Assembly: GCA_020860745.1 (NCBI GenBank)
Contig: JAJBTR010000145.1
Span: 1-5,958 of the forward strand
DNA: 5,958 bases
Origin: Lachnospiraceae bacterium
Lineage (GTDB): Bacteria > Bacillota > Clostridia > Lachnospirales > Lachnospiraceae
Direction: 5' to 3'
Shown: positions 5,931 to 5,958 of the stretch, piece by piece
Layout of the letters: each line of letters opens with the position of its first letter
Numbering within the stretch: the stretch's first letter is position 1
Program-made: the position numbers and the translations under genes
The notes under the pieces: generated by a model
Told to the model about the DNA's origin: nothing
Databases searched by the model: none
Seen by the model: the letters and a program-made list of their open reading frames with translations, nothing else

Positions 5931-5953
5931 TGATGCATTTTTGCATCAGTATA
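5931..5953 (-). promoter_or_regulatory. -10-like box with adjacent palindrome upstream of the 78-residue gene
   Basis: On the - strand TATACT (5953-5948) is a good -10 box. Immediately downstream is a perfect 7-bp inverted repeat with a 4-nt centre: TGATGCA 5931-5937 and TGCATCA 5942-5948, which shares one base with the -10 box. The repeat covers the expected transcription start, the classic place for a repressor operator, and ends before the ribosome binding site at 5927-5922. The -35 box would be outside the window. Confidence 0.4.
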
Positions 5954-5958
5954 GATTC

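Noticed and set aside
5595..5933. 112-codon + strand frame after the terminator
   Set aside because: Starts inside the terminator stem, lacks a ribosome binding site, and is antisense to the better-supported 78-residue gene.
1..5958. CRISPR array, tRNA or rRNA gene, transposase or integrase
   Set aside because: No repeat-spacer periodicity, cloverleaf, rRNA motif or recombinase frame was found.

Overview
The window looks like an accessory segment from a gut-type Firmicute, probably class Clostridia (Lachnospiraceae or a relative). This rests on the mid-range GC content, strong AGGAGG-type ribosome binding sites, the pairing of a LytTR response regulator with a GHKL-type histidine kinase, and tandem fused ABC exporters. 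It is an inference from style; no marker gene fixes the taxon.

Layout on the + strand: a sigma-70-like promoter (8-36) precedes a LytTR response regulator (111-809). A 273-nt gap follows, almost filled by a large imperfect palindrome (817-1049) built around 28-bp arms with one mismatch. Next come a short GHKL histidine kinase with no membrane segment (1083-1745), then two full-length transmembrane/ATP-binding ABC half-transporters (1840-3657 and 3657-5498) whose frames overlap by one base. A strong hairpin terminator (5589-5629) closes the operon.

Beyond the operon the logic changes. On the - strand there is a 78-codon gene (5676-5912) of unknown function with its own ribosome binding site and a -10-like box. 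A - strand promoter-like pair (5642-5669) reads into the hairpin, and what looks like the first ~21 codons of a - strand gene (5499-5562) is cut off exactly where the second ABC gene ends. This suggests the four-gene cassette was inserted into, or recombined next to, an older - strand gene cluster.

Working model: the kinase and regulator sense a signal, probably inside the cell or through a partner because the kinase has no membrane sensor, and control a heterodimeric ABC exporter. The substrate cannot be read from the sequence; no convincing precursor peptide, modification enzyme or immunity gene is present. The best candidate for something unusual is the MITE-like palindrome between regulator and kinase. 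The junction at the 3' end of the cassette is the next best.
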